DNA from: Halobacillus dabanensis
GTDB taxonomy: Bacteria > Bacillota > Bacilli > Bacillales > Halobacillaceae
Direction of reading: 5' to 3'
DNA length: 64,000 nucleotides
NCBI RefSeq assembly: GCF_900114165.1
Contig: NZ_FOSB01000003.1
Coordinates: forward strand, 62,001-126,000
The notes beneath the pieces were generated by a model that was not told the origin of the DNA, ran no database searches, and worked only from the letters and a program-made list of their open reading frames with translations. The number at the start of each line of letters is the position of its first letter. Position 1 is the first letter of the stretch. This document shows positions 9,435-18,439 of the stretch, in pieces. The position numbers and the translations under genes are program-made.

Positions 9435-9872
9435 TTGTCTAATGTTAAGATTGAGATGACGAAGGAACAATACCAGACTCTCATAGAAATGGTCTTCCTT
9501 GGATCGTGGATGGTTAACTCCACAAAAATGGAATTAGACGAAAAGGTTGAAGATGTACGAGAACTTGTTTTATCTAAATATAAAGAAGCAGGCCTCCAAG
9601 ATCGGATTTCCTACCAGGAACAAATTGATGTTCACGATCTCGATGTGGATTATGAATCGCAATTACTTGACACATATGTGGAGGAATATGATGAGTTCAG
9701 TTTTTGGGATAAGCTTGTGGAGAAGCTAACAGAAAAAGAAATGACAGAACTGTATGGACCGATCGAAGGACAAATGACCGAAGAGCAAATGGAGAGACGG
9801 TTGAGTATAGAAGAGGAAATAGGACGTAAACTCGAAGAGGGTGGCGTAACTAGACTTTCATTCAATGATTAG
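9435..9872 (+). CDS. Hypothetical acidic cytoplasmic protein
   Basis: From TTG 9435, eight bases after AGGAGG, this encodes 145 residues. The longer frame from 9384 is not supported by a ribosome site. The protein is strongly acidic, with Glu/Asp-rich helices throughout and no signal peptide or membrane segment. I recognise no domain. The acidity fits a halophile's cytosol but says nothing about function. A bidirectional terminator follows. Confidence 0.75.
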   Translation: MSNVKIEMTKEQYQTLIEMVFLGSWMVNSTKMELDEKVEDVRELVLSKYKEAGLQDRISYQEQIDVHDLDVDYESQLLDTYVEEYDEFSFWDKLVEKLTEKEMTELYGPIEGQMTEEQMERRLSIEEEIGRKLEEGGVTRLSFND

Positions 9873-9883
9873 AAAAGCATGAG

Positions 9884-9913
9884 AAAAGCGTGATCTTAGT
9901 GATCACGCTTTTT
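9884..9913. terminator. Bidirectional terminator
   Basis: AAAAGCGTGATC at 9884-9895 pairs with GATCACGCTTTTT at 9901-9913 around a 5-base loop. It serves the acidic protein gene and the convergent YczE-like gene, whose stop lies in the stem. Confidence 0.92.
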
Positions 9914-10538
9914 GTCTCGTATTCTCTTTAGGTTCGGACCACATTCTGGCGATCGGTCGTGCCCATTGGAAAGACCATTGAATCAGTGGTCCCAGTAATA
10001 TTGCTACAATCAATGTACCAAACCCAACTGGTGCCCCTAATAAAAAGCCAATGAGAGCCATTCCGGATTCCGAAAAAATCCGAACCCTACTTTTGGATTG
10101 ATTCGTTTTTTCGTTCATAATCATCATGAAATGGTCTAGTGGTATACGAGGGAATGGTGTGCGCAAGTATATGGAGATTCCGACAGCTGTGGCGAATAAG
10201 CCAAGGGTAAAAATCCCCCATTGGGCCCACCAAGCTTCATAATTCATATTTTCAAGCATGCCATATAGAAAAATATCTAAAGTACGACCGCGGATGAGGA
10301 TTGGAATCAACGACTCAAACTGTGGACGTTTGCTTTCAAGTTTAGCATTGACGAGAAGAAGAATGATAAAAGCAACGATCATTACACTCCCGACCGTCAC
10401 AGGAAAATGCATGGAGAGACCGACAGCTATGCTATCGCCTGGACCGACTCCCAAACCAGATTTAATGATTAACGCAAGCCCCAGACTAGAGACCACGAGT
10501 CCAGTTATATAGATGAGGAATAGAAACAAATACTTCAT
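9903..10538 (-). CDS. YczE/YyaS/YitT family integral membrane protein
   Basis: A 211-residue protein with about five transmembrane helices and the glycine-rich start (GLGVGPGDSIAVGLS) seen in the YczE family. In Bacillus subtilis YczE is needed for surfactin production by an unknown mechanism, and most relatives are uncharacterised. The start is ATG 10538, behind AAAGGAGTC. It is a single gene that converges with its left neighbour and diverges from the benzil reductase gene. Confidence 0.83.
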   Translation of the reverse strand: MKYLFLFLIYITGLVVSSLGLALIIKSGLGVGPGDSIAVGLSMHFPVTVGSVMIVAFIILLLVNAKLESKRPQFESLIPILIRGRTLDIFLYGMLENMNYEAWWAQWGIFTLGLFATAVGISIYLRTPFPRIPLDHFMMIMNEKTNQSKSRVRIFSESGMALIGFLLGAPVGFGTLIVAILLGPLIQWSFQWARPIARMWSEPKENTRQKA

Positions 10539-10675
10539 AAGTAGACTCCTTTAGACATGTACATGTGCTTTGTTAATCATATCGTTTGGGTATAACGATG
10601 TAAAGTTAGGGGAGTTTTAATTTATGGTTGTGGGGGAATTAACTAAAACTGAATGGATTAAGGAGGAAGGTAATT

Positions 10676-11434
10676 ATGCAGTATGCAATTGTAACAGGAG
10701 CTTCCAGAGGCTTAGGTGAAGCGATTGCCCGCCAATACATTTTGCAGAATATAAACGTTATTGCTGTTTCACGTCGTGGAAATCAGAAACTAGAATCATT
10801 AGCTAAGGAACAAGGAAGGGAGTTTCATCACATCAGCTGTGATCTAAGTGACATGGATGACCTTAATGAAGGCTTACATCGAATTTCTGAGATTGCCTTC
10901 CATGAGGACACCCATTATGTATATCTGGTCAATAATGCTGGAGTCATCGAACCCATTGATACGGTTGGCGATTTAGAACCGGAAACTGTTCAGAAGCATA
11001 TGCAAGTGAATGTGACAGCACCAATCCTCATGATCAACCGTTGTATTAAAGAAGCGAACGACCGTGATATCGATCTCGGTATCATTAATATTACGTCTGG
11101 GGCAGCAGAAAAAACAATCCATGGCTGGAGTACATATAGTAGCTCTAAAGCAGCCATTAACCGTTTTACAGAAACGCTAGCCTTGGAGCAGGAAGAAAAA
11201 GGTCACACTATCTTCGCCTATAGTCCTGGTGTAATGGACACAGACATGCAAGGAGAAATTCGCTCATCGTCGGAAGATTCGTTTGCTAATGTTGATAAGT
11301 TCAGGAAACTGAAAGAAGAAGGGGAATTAAGAAGCCCCGATGAAGTTGCCAGTGTGCTGATGAATCTTTTAAGAGAACCGAAAAAGATTGAGAACGGGAA
11401 GGTTTATAAGTTGTATGACTTAGTGGAAGATTAA
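10676..11434 (+). CDS. SDR oxidoreductase, YueD-like (benzil reductase type)
   Basis: A 252-residue classical SDR. The cofactor motif TGASRGLG is at residues 8-15, NNAG near residue 89, and the catalytic set is Ser in TSGAAEK with Tyr-Lys in YSSSK, the Ser 13 residues before the Tyr as usual. The sequence pattern is that of the (S)-benzoin-forming benzil reductase family (YueD), which uses NADPH to reduce diketones; the natural substrate is unknown. AGGAGG precedes the ATG. It is followed by a strong terminator. Confidence 0.9.
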   Translation: MQYAIVTGASRGLGEAIARQYILQNINVIAVSRRGNQKLESLAKEQGREFHHISCDLSDMDDLNEGLHRISEIAFHEDTHYVYLVNNAGVIEPIDTVGDLEPETVQKHMQVNVTAPILMINRCIKEANDRDIDLGIINITSGAAEKTIHGWSTYSSSKAAINRFTETLALEQEEKGHTIFAYSPGVMDTDMQGEIRSSSEDSFANVDKFRKLKEEGELRSPDEVASVLMNLLREPKKIENGKVYKLYDLVED

Positions 11435-11436
11435 CG

Positions 11437-11476
11437 AAACCGGAGTGTGGGGAAACGATCCTGCACTCCGGTTTTT
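11437..11476 (+). terminator. Intrinsic terminator
   Basis: AAACCGGAGTG pairs with CACTCCGGTTT, followed by a T run. Confidence 0.92.
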
Positions 11477-11621
11477 ACTGAGAACAAGTTTTAATGTTGC
11501 ATACACTTTTGATTAATGCGTAAATAATTTAATGGTAGCTCTTTTTACTTGCAAGTAGTTGAATGGAAAATAATTGAAACTATTTTAAGTACCATCGTAT
11601 GAATAGTAAAGGGGTGGAAAA

Positions 11622-11804
11622 ATGGTTGCGACAATTTTAGGGGTCTTCTTTGTTCTTGTATTTCTGGTATTGTTCTTTCGCTTCGTAGGACAATCGGCAA
11701 GCAGTCGGACGATTGCATCTAATAAAGAAGACAAATCAGCATGGCAGCCTGGTTATCATCATTTTGACCAATCAGATGGTGGCAGTGATGGAGGAGGGGA
11801 ATGA
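11622..11804 (+). CDS. Small single-span membrane protein
   Basis: A 60-residue protein with one N-terminal transmembrane helix (about residues 3-22) and a short hydrophilic tail ending in a Gly/Asp/Ser-rich stretch. AAAGGGGTGG lies six bases before the ATG, which makes it a credible gene. No family is recognised. A GC-rich hairpin (GGAGGGGAA with TTTCCCTCC, about 11795-11815) spans its stop and the stop of the convergent methyltransferase. Confidence 0.72.
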   Translation: MVATILGVFFVLVFLVLFFRFVGQSASSRTIASNKEDKSAWQPGYHHFDQSDGGSDGGGE

Positions 11805-11812
11805 TTTCCCTC

Positions 11813-12436
11813 CTAATTCCGCAATATAACCCCCTGGAAATGTATTGGCCCACTGTCGTTACGGGGCATTGGTATTTTATTAAACCTTTCCACTCTAAAG
11901 TAATTCTGCAATAATTTTTCTAAGTCTGCATCTTTAAAGAAAGAGAAGAATCGTTTCGGTTCATGGAAGTCTTCTTCCCAAACCCCCTCTTGATCGATTC
12001 CACCATAAACTCCCATATAAAAGAGCCCGTCTGGTTTAAGAGTTCTTTTGATTTCCGTTAATATGTGGGGAAGGTCTTTTTTTGGTACATGAAGAAGGCA
12101 GTTGAGTGCCCAGATGGCATGGAAACTTTCCGCTGGAAACATTAAATCATCGAAGCTCATCACGTGGGCTTTCAAGCCTTTCTCCTGACACCTTTTAACC
12201 ATTTCTTCAGACAAATCTGTTGCCTGGACATTCATTCCCTGTCGTGCGAAAAAAAGACTGTCTTTACCTGGTCCTGCCCCAATTTCCAGTAAGGAGTTTT
12301 TTTGCTCCTGGGCGAGAGTTTGTAAAAAGGACTGACGTTCAATAACCTTCCATTTCTGTGTTTCACCTTTATTGCGATTAATAGACTCTTGATCGTAAGC
12401 TTCCGATAACTTTTGTTTCAGTTCTTGTGAAATCAT
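11813..12436 (-). CDS. Class I SAM-dependent methyltransferase
   Basis: A 207-residue methyltransferase with the SAM-binding motif LLEIGAGPGKDSLFFA near residue 49, the acidic residue in QATDLS, and the FHAIWALNCLLHVPK region of the Methyltransf_25 group. GAGGTGG lies just before the ATG. It is unrelated in detail to the methyltransferase at 4263-4976. The substrate is unknown. Confidence 0.88.
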   Translation of the reverse strand: MISQELKQKLSEAYDQESINRNKGETQKWKVIERQSFLQTLAQEQKNSLLEIGAGPGKDSLFFARQGMNVQATDLSEEMVKRCQEKGLKAHVMSFDDLMFPAESFHAIWALNCLLHVPKKDLPHILTEIKRTLKPDGLFYMGVYGGIDQEGVWEEDFHEPKRFFSFFKDADLEKLLQNYFRVERFNKIPMPRNDSGPIHFQGVILRN

Positions 12437-12550
12437 CTTTTACCACCTCATTGGTATGGAGCATCAGAATTCCATCATCATAGGAATGATTTTTGAGAGA
12501 AGGATCTTCGTCGTGTATTCGTAACTCCGATTTTATTTTTCTGAAAATTA

Positions 12551-12580
12551 TTGTATTCCCAACCAATTTCATCATATAAT
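12551..12580 (+). promoter_or_regulatory. Sigma-A-type promoter of the ABC-F gene
   Basis: TTGTAT at 12551-12556 and TATAAT at 12575-12580 are 18 bases apart. Transcription would begin near 12587 and leave an unusually long leader of about 227 bases before the ABC-F start codon. Confidence 0.7.
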
Positions 12581-12586
12581 AAACGT

Positions 12587-12813
12587 AACCATAAGAGAAG
12601 GGACTGAAGTTTAAAGCAATGAAGTACTAATTCTGTTACCTAACGAGTATGTAAATACGCAAAAACACTCGTTCCAGATACTGGATTAGTCTGCCCTTTT
12701 TTAAATAACGGGATTACTATTGCTTTGAGCTGCCCCTAGACGTTTGTCCTGGTGTATTACCAAGTGATAGTTCGGACGCAACTCCTCTTTGGAACGGTTC
12801 AAGGAGGTTTTTT
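12587..12813 (+). promoter_or_regulatory. Putative attenuator leader of the ABC-F gene
   Basis: A 10-bp hairpin (12784-12807, two G-U pairs) is followed by six T residues that end exactly at the ATG, so it looks like an intrinsic terminator. Its 3' arm contains the Shine-Dalgarno AAGGAGG. An upstream CGTTCCA (12670-12676) is perfectly complementary to TGGAACG (12790-12796) inside the terminator and could act as an antiterminator. That element also overlaps the 3' arm of a hairpin ACGAGT/ACTCGT (12643-12648 with 12667-12672). A three-codon ORF (ATG AAG TAC TAA, 12619-12630) lies just before this hairpin, though it lacks a good ribosome site. The layout resembles ribosome-mediated attenuation of ARE ABC-F genes; the mechanism is inferred. 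Confidence 0.65.
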
Positions 12814-14393
12814 ATGTTAAAAATGAGAGCGATGAATATCAGGTATGAAATTGGTACCCGAACACTATTAGATATTGATGAGCTGAGAATCCATGAAGGG
12901 GAGCGTATCGGACTTGTCGGCAAGAATGGACAAGGAAAGACTCTCCTTCTTCACTATTTGTTCGGCTGTCTGGATAAAGATCCCCAGGTAGAGTGGCATG
13001 CCACTTATGGATGGATGAAACAGACGAATGAAGAAGATTCAGGTTCGCATAGGTTGAGTGGAGGGGAAAAGACATTATCGAAATTAGAGAGTGTGTTTAG
13101 TCAAGGGCATTCGCTTCTCTTTCTCGATGAGCCGACGAACAACCTGGATTGGTCTCACATCGAATCATTAGAAGAAAGACTGATACAATTCGAGGGGGCT
13201 TATTTGATTGTTTCTCATGATCGTACTCTGTTGAACCGCTCGTGTAACAAGATATGGGAGCTAGAACAGGGAAAGATTAAAGAATATAGTGGGGACTACG
13301 ATTTTTATGAAAAACAAAAAATTTGGAGCGGAAACAGGAATATGATAAACACGAACAATATATCAAAGAGAAGAAGAGGATAGAAGATAGGGTGCGTCAG
13401 AAACAGACCCAATCGAAGGGGATGAGGAAGCCGCCCAAACGGATGGGAAATTCAGAATGGCAGCTTGGGAAAAATAAAGCGGCTGCCCACCAGAAGAAAG
13501 TTGAGCGGGTTAGTAAAACGCTGGAGCGTCGATTGGACCGTTTGGAAAAAGTGGATAAACCATTCGATTGGGACCAAGTCAAAATGGAATTCGGCAAGCT
13601 GCATTCTCATCACCAAAAGACGATAGGGACCATTGATAAAACGAGTGTAAGTATAGGAGAAAGTCTATTGTTCAAAACGCCGGTGCTCCTCATGAAAAAT
13701 GGTTCCAAAACCGCTTTGATCGGAAAAAATGGGACGGGAAAATCGACTTTTATTCAACATCTTTTACAACAGAAAGACTGGTTGACTCCTGGGGCTGAAA
13801 TCGGTTATTTCCATCAGGCACTTGAAGACTTACCTTTAGAGAAAACAGTTTATCAATATGCCAGGGAGGGAAGTTTGCTTACTGAATCGACCATTCGCAT
13901 TATATTAGCACGGTTGAAATTTTTTGCGGATGATATGAATAAAACTCTGGGTCAATTAAGTGGCGGCGAGCAAGTGAAGCTCTCTCTAGCGAGACTGATG
14001 GCTAGCGGGGCCTCGGTTTTAATACTTGATGAGCCGACAAACCATTTGGACCTTGAAGCAATTCAGGCGTTGGAACATCTGATCATCGATTATCCTGGCA
14101 CGATTCTATTTGTGACCCATGACCGAACATTCATGGAGAGAACAGCTGACCACCTCTGGATGGTTGAAGGGAAAGAGTTGAAAAGGTTTGATGGAACATG
14201 GGAAGAATGGAAGGAGCACTCTGAAAATGCAGTACCAGCTTCCGACGAAGTATATGACCAAATGGCTCTTGAGACGAGGTTGACCGAGTTAGTCAGTCGA
14301 TTAAGTCTGCCCGGACCGGAGGAGGATATGGAGAGCTTGGAGCAGGAATATCAGGATACTTTGAAGAAGTTGAAAGCTGTGAAAGAAAGATAG
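12814..14393 (+). pseudogene. ABC-F ribosomal protection protein, frameshifted at an A6 tract
   Basis: Two overlapping frames (12814-13383 and 13323-14393) together make one ABC-F protein of about 526 residues, the size of Vga/VmlR-type factors that displace antibiotics from the ribosome. The first half has Walker A GKNGQGKT (36-43), LSGGE (81-85) and LDEPTNNLD. The second half has a basic interdomain linker, GKNGTGKST, LSGGEQ and LDEPTNHLD. There are no membrane segments, as expected for ABC-F. The frame breaks at AAAAAA, 13316-13321; one extra A would restore it (…YEKQKNLERKQEYDK…). All catalytic motifs remain intact, so the break is recent, a sequencing error, or bypassed by slippage. The long leader supports the resistance-type assignment. 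Drug specificity cannot be told. Confidence 0.85.
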
Positions 14394-14395
14394 GA

Positions 14396-14426
14396 AAAAC
14401 AGCGACCTGGCTCAGGTCGCTGTTTT
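14396..14426. terminator. Bidirectional terminator
   Basis: AAAACAGCGACCTG pairs with CAGGTCGCTGTTTT across a 3-base loop, between the convergent ABC-F and DMT transporter genes. Confidence 0.92.
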
Positions 14427-14462
14427 GGGTTTGGATAGAAAATGGTGGACCACTATTCTTTT

Positions 14463-15344
14463 TCAACTAGTCGTTCTGGACGCTTCTACCTTCTTTGCCT
14501 CCTTGTTATTTTTCAAAAACATATAAAAAGATGCGCCAAAGATGGTAAAGTATCCTAAAACACTCAGTATATCAGGTATTTGGTTAAACAAAAGGATACT
14601 AATCAAGGCGGAATAAACGACGGTAGAGTAGAAAAATATCGATATTTCTCTTGCAGGGGCAAATTTGTAGGCGATGGTTAATCCGAATTGACCTACAGTC
14701 GCAAATACACCTGCAGAAAGAAGGTAAGCCCATTGTTTCAACGTCATTGGTTCATAAAAAGCAATGGTAAACGGCAAAAGTGTGACGGTCGTAAAAAAAG
14801 AAAAATAAAAAACAACCGTATAAAACTTTTCCCTATTTCCTAAAACACGGAGCAACGTATAAGCTCCTGCTGCGAAGACTGCTGAAAAAATCCCCGCAAG
14901 ATATGGAATGAACTCCAGGGTGAAAGCTGGTTTGATGATGAATAATGTTCCAATGAACGCAATGATAATCGCGATAATCTGGTATAATTGTGCTTTTTCT
15001 TTCAAAAAGATGGCAGAAAAGATAATTAGCAGGAATGGACTCAATTTATTCAGCATGTCGGCATCGGATAATACAAGATTATCGATAGCATAGAAAAACA
15101 AGACCATTCCGATTGTTCCGAGAGCTGACCTTGAAAGTAACAGCTTCTGGTTTTCTTTTTTTCCAAATAGACGCTCCTTGTGATATAGTACGAATCCGAA
15201 TGCAATGATCGCGGAAACGAGGTTACGGAAAAGGGTCTTTTGGACAGTCGGGACATCTCCAGATAGCTTGACGAGAGCTGCCATCATAGAGAACCCGAAA
15301 GCAGAGATAAGTAATAGTATAATTCCTTTATTGCGATTGCTCAT
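14463..15344 (-). CDS. DMT superfamily transporter (two EamA domains)
   Basis: A 293-residue protein with ten predicted membrane helices arranged as two EamA repeats (about residues 6-138 and 150-280). The second repeat has the typical …FAPAREISIFFYSTVVYSALISILLF segment near its start. EamA transporters export metabolites or amino acids by drug/metabolite antiport; the substrate is unknown. GGAGG lies eight bases before the ATG at 15344. It is a stand-alone gene. Confidence 0.9.
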   Translation of the reverse strand: MSNRNKGIILLLISAFGFSMMAALVKLSGDVPTVQKTLFRNLVSAIIAFGFVLYHKERLFGKKENQKLLLSRSALGTIGMVLFFYAIDNLVLSDADMLNKLSPFLLIIFSAIFLKEKAQLYQIIAIIIAFIGTLFIIKPAFTLEFIPYLAGIFSAVFAAGAYTLLRVLGNREKFYTVVFYFSFFTTVTLLPFTIAFYEPMTLKQWAYLLSAGVFATVGQFGLTIAYKFAPAREISIFFYSTVVYSALISILLFNQIPDILSVLGYFTIFGASFYMFLKNNKEAKKVEASRTTS

Positions 15345-15506
15345 GATGGTTCCTCCGTTTATCTTAGCTTGTGCAAAAAAAACACCTTTACCATCCTAAT
15401 ATAAAACTAACTGGAAGGAAAGCAGGAAGCCTCCTTTTGTGGCGGTAAGCAAAGCGTAGTGGAATGCGATATACTGATGGTAGTATCACAAGAAAGGAAG
15501 GATCGT

Positions 15507-15788
15507 TTGATCTGTTCTCATCCTATATTTGAAAAAACACGGATCATTGAAAACAATCAACAACATTACCTAGAGCATGAAAGAAAGTTAAAGCTATTTG
15601 AAGAGGAAATAGTTGCCCCTAATGAAACATTTCTTCTTTTGGATGTAAGGGATGTGTCCTATAAAAGTTTCTCTGAATCCTATGGTTTCCTTTATTTGCA
15701 CACAAGCCGAGGTGTACGAGCTTTTATGGTAAAAGAAGAACCGAAGGAGTGGATGGAGGAGCTGAGAACACGTTTATCAAATATTTAG
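15507..15788 (+). CDS. Hypothetical protein
   Basis: I use TTG 15507, five bases after AAGGAAGG, giving 93 residues; the longer frame from 15459 has no ribosome site. The C-terminal half (…FLLLDVRDVSYKSF…YLHTSRGVRAFMV…) has alternating hydrophobic residues resembling a small beta-barrel, possibly PH-like, but I cannot name a family. The protein is soluble and slightly acidic. It is followed by a terminator shared with the convergent SulP gene. Confidence 0.65.
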   Translation: MICSHPIFEKTRIIENNQQHYLEHERKLKLFEEEIVAPNETFLLLDVRDVSYKSFSESYGFLYLHTSRGVRAFMVKEEPKEWMEELRTRLSNI

Positions 15789-15849
15789 TTCGGTGGTTGA
15801 GGAGAATCAGCATTCTTGGTTTTAAACTATGCTGAAAAAAGAATGTACA

Positions 15850-15884
15850 AAAAAGCGCAAGGCATGAGCCCTGCGCTTTGTTAT
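15850..15884. terminator. Terminator between convergent genes
   Basis: AAAAGCGCAAGGC pairs imperfectly with GCCCTGCGCTTT, with A- and T-rich flanks on either side. Confidence 0.8.
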
Positions 15885-15903
15885 TCAATAATAGAAAAGT
15901 TTT

Positions 15904-17376
15904 TTAATGATTGGATAAGGTAGCATTCTCTTTATTGTGAACGGCTAGTTTTTGTACAAGTTGAGAGCTGTCCTTATTGAGGCCGACTATTTCTACGACC
16001 TTTCCATTTTCACGGTATTTCAATACCAGTTTATCGATTGCTGCTACAGCAGAATCGTCCCAAACATGGGAATCGGAGAAGTTTATTTCCACTTTATCCG
16101 CAGCCACATTGTAATCAAAGTGTTTCATCAAGTTGTCTGTAGAAGCGAAGAAAACTTGGCCGCTGACGTGATAAACCATTTTCTTTGTACTCTCTTCATA
16201 TACTTTTTCCACTTTTACTTTAGAAATCTTAGCCACAAAGAAGATGGCACTTAGAATGACGCCGGTCAGTACGCCTTTAGACAAGTCGTGTGTTTTTACA
16301 ACTGTCGCAACGGTTACAACCATGACGACACTGTCTGAAATTGGTACTTTATGGAATTTTGTTAAGGAACTCCAGTCAAATGTTCCAATGGAAACCATAA
16401 TCATCACTCCGACTAATACACCCATTGGAATTTGGACGAGAAGATCGTTGAATACAATGATAAGGAGCATCATAAAGATTCCTGCCACTAGAGTAGATAA
16501 ACGTCCTCGGCCACCAGAAGAGACATTGATGACAGACTGGCCAATCATTGCACAACCTGCCATTCCTCCGAAGAAGCCTGAAACGATGTTCGCTACCCCT
16601 TGACCACGTGCTTCTTTGTTTTTATCACTGACCGTATCCGTCATATCGTCGACGATTTGTGCGGTCAATAGAGACTCAAGTAAACCTACGAAGGCAAGCG
16701 CCAGGGAAATTGGAAAAATGATTTGTAATGTTTCAAATGTCAATGGTATATCCGGAAGTAAGAAGATTGGTAGAGTACTAGAAAGTTCCCCCATATCTCC
16801 AACTGTTTTTAGCCCAGCACCAGTCATGATAGCAATGATTGTCATCAGTACGATAGCGACTAGTGGAGCCGGTACAGCTTTTGTGAATCTCGGTAAAATA
16901 TAAATAATAGCAAGTGAGCCTGCAACCATAATATACATGGCCATTCCAGCTCCCTCAAAGTGAGTGAGCTGTGATGTGAAGATAAGAATACCTAAGGCAT
17001 TGACGAAACCGACCATAACCGATCTTGGAATGAATTTCATAAATTGGCCTATTTTCAAGGCGCCTAAAACAAATTGCAATATTCCGGTCAAGATCGTTGC
17101 GGCAAGCAAGTACTCCAAACCATGATCTCTGACTAATGTAATCATTAGGAGAGCCATAGCCCCGGTCGCAGCGGATATCATTCCAGGACGACCGCCCATA
17201 AAAGCAATGACGACAGCGATACAGAAGGAAGCGTACAAACCTACCATGGGGTCGACTCCGGCGATGATAGAGAAAGCGATTGCTTCAGGGATGAGCGCCA
17301 TAGCGACGACCATGCCTGAAAGCACATCGTTTTTTACGTTTCCAAACCATTGTTGTTTAATTGTTTCAGTGTTCAA
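15904..17376 (-). CDS. SulP family anion transporter with STAS domain
   Basis: A 490-residue SulP permease from TTG 17376, five bases after AGAGGTG. About ten to twelve membrane helices occupy residues 15-385, including the family signature region ([26 protein letters not shown]). A C-terminal STAS domain (about 400-480) lies in the cytoplasm. Members carry sulfate, bicarbonate or other anions, and the layout fits either. It is divergent from a universal stress protein gene. The substrate is unresolved. Confidence 0.92.
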   Translation of the reverse strand: MNTETIKQQWFGNVKNDVLSGMVVAMALIPEAIAFSIIAGVDPMVGLYASFCIAVVIAFMGGRPGMISAATGAMALLMITLVRDHGLEYLLAATILTGILQFVLGALKIGQFMKFIPRSVMVGFVNALGILIFTSQLTHFEGAGMAMYIMVAGSLAIIYILPRFTKAVPAPLVAIVLMTIIAIMTGAGLKTVGDMGELSSTLPIFLLPDIPLTFETLQIIFPISLALAFVGLLESLLTAQIVDDMTDTVSDKNKEARGQGVANIVSGFFGGMAGCAMIGQSVINVSSGGRGRLSTLVAGIFMMLLIIVFNDLLVQIPMGVLVGVMIMVSIGTFDWSSLTKFHKVPISDSVVMVVTVATVVKTHDLSKGVLTGVILSAIFFVAKISKVKVEKVYEESTKKMVYHVSGQVFFASTDNLMKHFDYNVAADKVEINFSDSHVWDDSAVAAIDKLVLKYRENGKVVEIVGLNKDSSQLVQKLAVHNKENATLSNH

Positions 17377-17662
17377 TTGCGCACCTCTTTCTATTTTATT
17401 TGTGTTTTGTATTGTCCAAAACAATACGGAAATCCGGCAAGAACGAAAAGATTATATCATCTATCTCTGTTATTACATAACCTTATGTAAGCGCATAAAT
17501 AACTATTTTCCGCTCTTTTTCTCCCATTATCGATCATATAAACCTTTGTTTTATGAAAATATATTTTTTACTAATAATAAAGAGAATATTTCCTTATCAA
17601 TTGAAAGATATAACATGGTAAAATAGACCAAACATCTAACTTGGGCAAGGGGGGGAGTCAGG

Positions 17663-18082
17663 GTGTACCAAAAAATCTTATTAGCTGCCGATGGATCTGA
17701 ACACTCGATTCGTACAGCAGAGCGAGCAGCTGAACTCGCACTTCTTCAAGGAAATGGAGAAATAACCATTGTTTATGTTGTTGATGGAGATCAGTCGAAG
17801 TCCGATGTACTATCAGAGGGTGATCATGGCATGATTGAGCACCGTCGCCAACAACGATTAAAACCGATAGAGGAAATCCTTACCGATAAAAATGTTCCCT
17901 ATCAGGTCGATATTCGTCACGGGGACCCTGGTCCGACAATAGTGAAGTATGCAAATGAACAATCGTTTGATATTGTGATCATTGGTAGCAGAGGTTTGAA
18001 TACACTGCAGGAAATGGTATTGGGAAGTGTCAGTCATAAAGTGGCAAAGAGAGCAAAGTGCCCTGTCATGATTGTGAAGTAA
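17663..18082 (+). CDS. Universal stress protein (UspA family)
   Basis: A 139-residue UspA-fold protein. The N-terminus (KILLAADGSEHS) and the C-terminal motif GSRGLNTLQEMVLGSVS (G-x2-G-x9-G-S) mark the ATP-binding subgroup. GTG 17663 follows a G-rich ribosome site. It is divergent from the SulP gene with a 286-base spacer, which may hint at shared regulation. The role is general stress or dormancy; the specific trigger is not visible. Confidence 0.93.
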   Translation: MYQKILLAADGSEHSIRTAERAAELALLQGNGEITIVYVVDGDQSKSDVLSEGDHGMIEHRRQQRLKPIEEILTDKNVPYQVDIRHGDPGPTIVKYANEQSFDIVIIGSRGLNTLQEMVLGSVSHKVAKRAKCPVMIVK

Positions 18083-18127
18083 GGCCCATAATAATAGGAA
18101 TACATACTAAGATAGAGGGGGTTGAAT

Positions 18128-18334
18128 ATGAGTGAAAAGGGATGTATCAAGTGTGGAAGTACAGATGCGGGAAAAAAAGAAGTAGCAATGACTGGGGCGG
18201 GTCTGGCAAAAATGCTGGATGTCCAGAACAATAAGTTTACAGTCGTTTATTGTAATAACTGTGGGTACTCTGAATTTTATAACCAAAAAGCTTCCAAAGC
18301 AGGTAATATCTTTGACTTTTTCTTTGGAGGATAA
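18128..18334 (+). CDS. Zinc-ribbon protein (COG3478/PF09855-like)
   Basis: A 68-residue protein with two CxxC pairs, CIKC near the N-terminus and CNNC near residue 43, forming a zinc ribbon. The sequence VAMTGAGLAKMLDVQ between them and the terminal NIFDFFFG resemble the predicted nucleic-acid-binding Zn-ribbon family. ATG 18128 follows GAGGGGG by seven bases. It probably shares a transcript with the universal stress gene 45 bases upstream; a terminator follows. Confidence 0.85.
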   Translation: MSEKGCIKCGSTDAGKKEVAMTGAGLAKMLDVQNNKFTVVYCNNCGYSEFYNQKASKAGNIFDFFFGG

Positions 18335-18335
18335 T

Positions 18336-18371
18336 AAAAAAGGTGCATATCTAATAGCTATGCACCTTTTT
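18336..18371 (+). terminator. Intrinsic terminator
   Basis: AAAAAAGGTGCATA pairs with TATGCACCTTTTT across a 9-base loop. Confidence 0.93.
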
Positions 18372-18439
18372 AGTTCCTTCATTAATTTCCCCATAAGCCT
18401 TTGTTAGGGGTTCGTATTTTAGATGGTTATGAAAATCTT

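Noticed and set aside
11793-11815. GGAGGGGAA/TTTCCCTCC hairpin as a terminator
   Set aside because: Good stem but no T run on either strand; noted under the small membrane protein and not listed as a terminator.
12649-12654. Start-stop ATG-TAA in the ABC-F leader
   Set aside because: A minimal ORF is conceivable, but there is no ribosome site at a suitable distance and it lies inside the proposed hairpin loop.
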